A DNA stretch of 24,955 bases, taken from the NCBI GenBank assembly GCA_002383485.1, contig DFYY01000023.1:1-24955 (forward strand), read 5' to 3'. Shown piece by piece: positions 23,113-24,955 of the stretch. The position numbers and the translations under genes were made by a program. Within the stretch, counting starts at the first letter, position 1, and each line of letters starts with the position of its first letter. This DNA is from Bacteroidales bacterium UBA4070 (GTDB lineage Bacteria; Bacteroidota; Bacteroidia; Bacteroidales; VadinHA17). The notes beneath the pieces are model-generated. The model was given only the letters and a program-made list of their open reading frames with translations, searched no databases and was not told where the DNA came from.

Positions 23113-24297
23113 ATGAAAATTGGCAGACTCTTTATAACAGCAACAATGGCTTCGCTGCTTTGCGGCTGCGGTCAGACAGGCGCCCCGGCACAGGGTGGTG
23201 TACAGGACTATATGCCTGACAACGCCGTCATAGCACACCGTGGAACCATCTACTGGGCTCCGGAGCTTACCGAGGCTGCATTCCGCTGGGCGCGCAACAC
23301 AGGCACCGACTACCTCGAACTTGATGTGCACAGGTCAAAGGACAATGTGCTGATCATCATGCATGACAAGAGTTTCAAACGCACCACCGATGTCGCAGAG
23401 AAGTTCCCGGGAAGGGAAGCGGATCCTATTGGCAGCTTCACACTTGAGGAGATCATGCTGCTCGATGCCGGCAGTTCATTCAATAAAAAGAATCCTGACC
23501 AGGCGCTGCAAAGTTTCGTGGGGCAGAACGTTCTGGTTTTTGAAGATGTCTTTCGCATCGCCGAAGGCAAACGCATAAAGCGTAATCCTGACGGCACCCG
23601 CGTCTTCACCAGGGACGAGGCCGGAGTGTATCAGTTCGAATATGAAGCTGACCCGGCCGATAACGGTCACAGGCCCGGCATATATATCGAGACAAAGAGT
23701 CCTGATGAATACCCTGGGCTGGAAGAACAGGTCTATGCAGAGCTGACGCGGATCGGCTGGAATCCGCTGGAGGGTGAGATACCTGCTGATGATGAACCGT
23801 TCTGGAAGGGAGACAGGGTAAATGTCGGAAGAACCCGGGGCAAAATCCTGGTGCAGACCTTCTCGCGCCAGGGGATGATGAATTTCAAGCGCGTTTTTGG
23901 TGAAAAGGTGCTTGCCAGCTTCCTCATCGGGAACCCGAAGACCAACGAGTTTGCAAAGCCTGAGGTGACTGACGAAATTATCGCATTCGCGAAAGAGTGC
24001 GGGGCTCAGTTCATCGGCACCAACCTTGGCACGGAGAACGACGGTCTCTCACCTGAATTTGCAGAGAAAATCCATGCTGCGGGACTGAAGGCCAATGTCT
24101 ACTCATTCAACACTGTTGAGCAGATGGAGAAATATTTCGGACCGGGTGAAGGGAAGAAGGCCTCTCCCCTGACTGACGGGATGATCACCAACCGTACCGA
24201 CCTGACGGTTGATTTTTACCATTCCCGCAAGGTACGCAGCTACGGAACCGAAAAGAGTCCGCAGGAGACCCTTGCAGACCTTGGATATAACCAGTAA
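23113..24297 (+). CDS. glpQ: Glycerophosphodiester phosphodiesterase lipoprotein
   Basis: The enzyme hydrolyses glycerophosphodiesters such as glycerophosphocholine to glycerol-3-phosphate and an alcohol. The GDPD barrel signature is clear: VIAHRGTIYW with H42, LELDVHRSKDN with metal ligands E69 and D71, and IIMHDKSFKRTTD with H84. The usual PENT motif after HRG reads PELT. The start shows a lipoprotein signal, FITATMASLLCGC. An insertion of about 70 residues (roughly 115-185) separates the metal strands from YIETKSPDEYPG. The length is 394 residues. It begins 9 bases after the phosphatase gene, so the two are probably co-transcribed. In this setting the glycerol-3-phosphate it makes would enter by GlpT and be used by GlpD. 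The gene name is a functional label from the family and the glp context. Confidence 0.9.
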   Translation: MKIGRLFITATMASLLCGCGQTGAPAQGGVQDYMPDNAVIAHRGTIYWAPELTEAAFRWARNTGTDYLELDVHRSKDNVLIIMHDKSFKRTTDVAEKFPGREADPIGSFTLEEIMLLDAGSSFNKKNPDQALQSFVGQNVLVFEDVFRIAEGKRIKRNPDGTRVFTRDEAGVYQFEYEADPADNGHRPGIYIETKSPDEYPGLEEQVYAELTRIGWNPLEGEIPADDEPFWKGDRVNVGRTRGKILVQTFSRQGMMNFKRVFGEKVLASFLIGNPKTNEFAKPEVTDEIIAFAKECGAQFIGTNLGTENDGLSPEFAEKIHAAGLKANVYSFNTVEQMEKYFGPGEGKKASPLTDGMITNRTDLTVDFYHSRKVRSYGTEKSPQETLADLGYNQ

Positions 24298-24311
24298 TAC
24301 AAGAAAATTAG

Positions 24312-24955
24312 ATGCCAGATATCAAAAGAATACTCATACTGTTAATAGTAGCGGTGACGGCAGCCTGCACAGGTTGCAAGGAAGATCCGCCACCGCCCGT
24401 TGACGAAGGGCTTAAGATCACAGGAATTTCGATACCCTCAAGCCTCAGTGTGCCTGTCGGCAGTGAAATAACAATCACAGGCAAAGGATTTGCAGTCAAT
24501 GACCAGGTAATCTTTGTTCTGACCACCGATGCAGGAAAGAACTATACTGCTGTTATCACATCAGCCACTGACCAGGGTGCCACACTGACGCTTCCCTCAG
24601 GTATCACCTCCGGGACTTACAAGCTGACTGTAAAGCGGGGCACCGACAGCCTCCTGCTTGGAACACTGACTGTAAACGTGATCGCTGATACGGGCATTCC
24701 TGACAAGCCGGGCATGTCACTGAAAGGAGTGGTCTACTGTGACGGCGAAGGTGTTCCCGGAGTCGTAGTGAGCGATGGCGTTGAGGTGACTGTTACCGAC
24801 AGCAACGGGATATACTACCTTCCGTCCGACAAGCAGTACGGATTTGTATTCATATCAATTCCGGGAAACTACGAGATCGCCACCAGTGACAATATCCCGC
24901 AGTTCTTCAGGAGGCTGACACCGGGCACTGCGGTTGAGCAGCATGACTTTTCGCT
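24312..24955 (+). CDS. Calcineurin-like phosphoesterase lipoprotein, N-terminal part
   Basis: The frame starts at ATG 24312, 14 bases after the GDPD gene, and runs off the window after 214 codons without a stop. A lipoprotein signal is visible (RILILLIVAVTAAC). Residues about 35-125 are beta-rich with an IPT/TIG-like character, for example GSEITITGKGFAVNDQVIF. From about residue 138 the sequence reads LKGVVYCDGEGVPGVVVSDG, then VTDSNGIYYLPSDKQYGFVF. This is the characteristic N-terminal beta domain (MetallophosN) of Bacteroidota calcineurin-like phosphoesterases. The metallophosphatase domain itself would lie beyond the window and is not seen. Its position suggests it belongs to the same glycerophosphodiester-degrading operon. 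Confidence 0.8.
   Translation, partial: MPDIKRILILLIVAVTAACTGCKEDPPPPVDEGLKITGISIPSSLSVPVGSEITITGKGFAVNDQVIFVLTTDAGKNYTAVITSATDQGATLTLPSGITSGTYKLTVKRGTDSLLLGTLTVNVIADTGIPDKPGMSLKGVVYCDGEGVPGVVVSDGVEVTVTDSNGIYYLPSDKQYGFVFISIPGNYEIATSDNIPQFFRRLTPGTAVEQHDFS

Noticed and set aside
22588..23331. A 247-codon minus-strand open frame opposite the HAD phosphatase and GDPD genes.
   Set aside because: It spans two well-supported genes and their gap, and no family is recognisable.

Overview
The window reads as a chromosomal segment of a Bacteroidota bacterium, probably a Bacteroidales-type anaerobe. The signs are a MurA with Asp in place of the catalytic Cys, several upstream boxes matching the Bacteroidota -7 consensus TAnnTTTG, mostly absent Shine-Dalgarno sequences, many lipoprotein signal peptides, and periplasmic enzymes typical of that phylum. 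No rRNA, tRNA or CRISPR array was found.

Two kinds of DNA are joined near position 5344. Positions 1-5344 are AT-rich (about 35% GC in a sampled line) and look like an accessory defence island. It holds the C-terminal end of an IS transposase, a C-terminal remnant of a type III restriction (Res) subunit, and then a tight three-gene operon: a beta-class DNA methyltransferase, a HerA-type hexameric translocase ATPase and a NurA nuclease with an inserted four-Cys zinc ribbon. The island ends in what looks like the terminus of an IS21-family element. That element has cut off a periplasmic metal/cofactor-binding lipoprotein gene that sits next to a nikR-like regulator.

From 5345 onward the DNA is about 55% GC in a sampled line and looks like core genome. 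In order it carries: a nikR-like regulator and the truncated binding protein; a 2-keto-3-deoxygluconate-type PfkB kinase; an exported nitroreductase-like protein; a tandem class II aldolase with a degenerate second half; a short lipoate ligase-like protein; divergent murB and murA; and an operon joining a very large lipoprotein (GHL10 glycosidase, FN3-like segment, NamZ/DUF1343 exo-muramidase) to an Amidase_3 lipoprotein. Together these make a peptidoglycan block with two synthetic steps and a set of enzymes suited to stripping and degrading glycan strands.

The last 7 kb is a glycerol-phosphate block. A DeoR/GlpR-type regulator is divergent from glpD, followed by glpT, an exported HAD phosphatase, a glycerophosphodiester phosphodiesterase lipoprotein and the start of a calcineurin-like phosphoesterase lipoprotein. 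The likely flow is periplasmic cleavage of glycerophosphodiesters, uptake of glycerol-3-phosphate by GlpT, oxidation by GlpD, and control by the DeoR-type regulator. The 350-bp gap upstream of the GHL10-NamZ gene contains an unexplained family of 24-bp repeats. The best candidate for an undescribed system is the methyltransferase-HerA-NurA operon, possibly once preceded by a Res-like helicase-nuclease.
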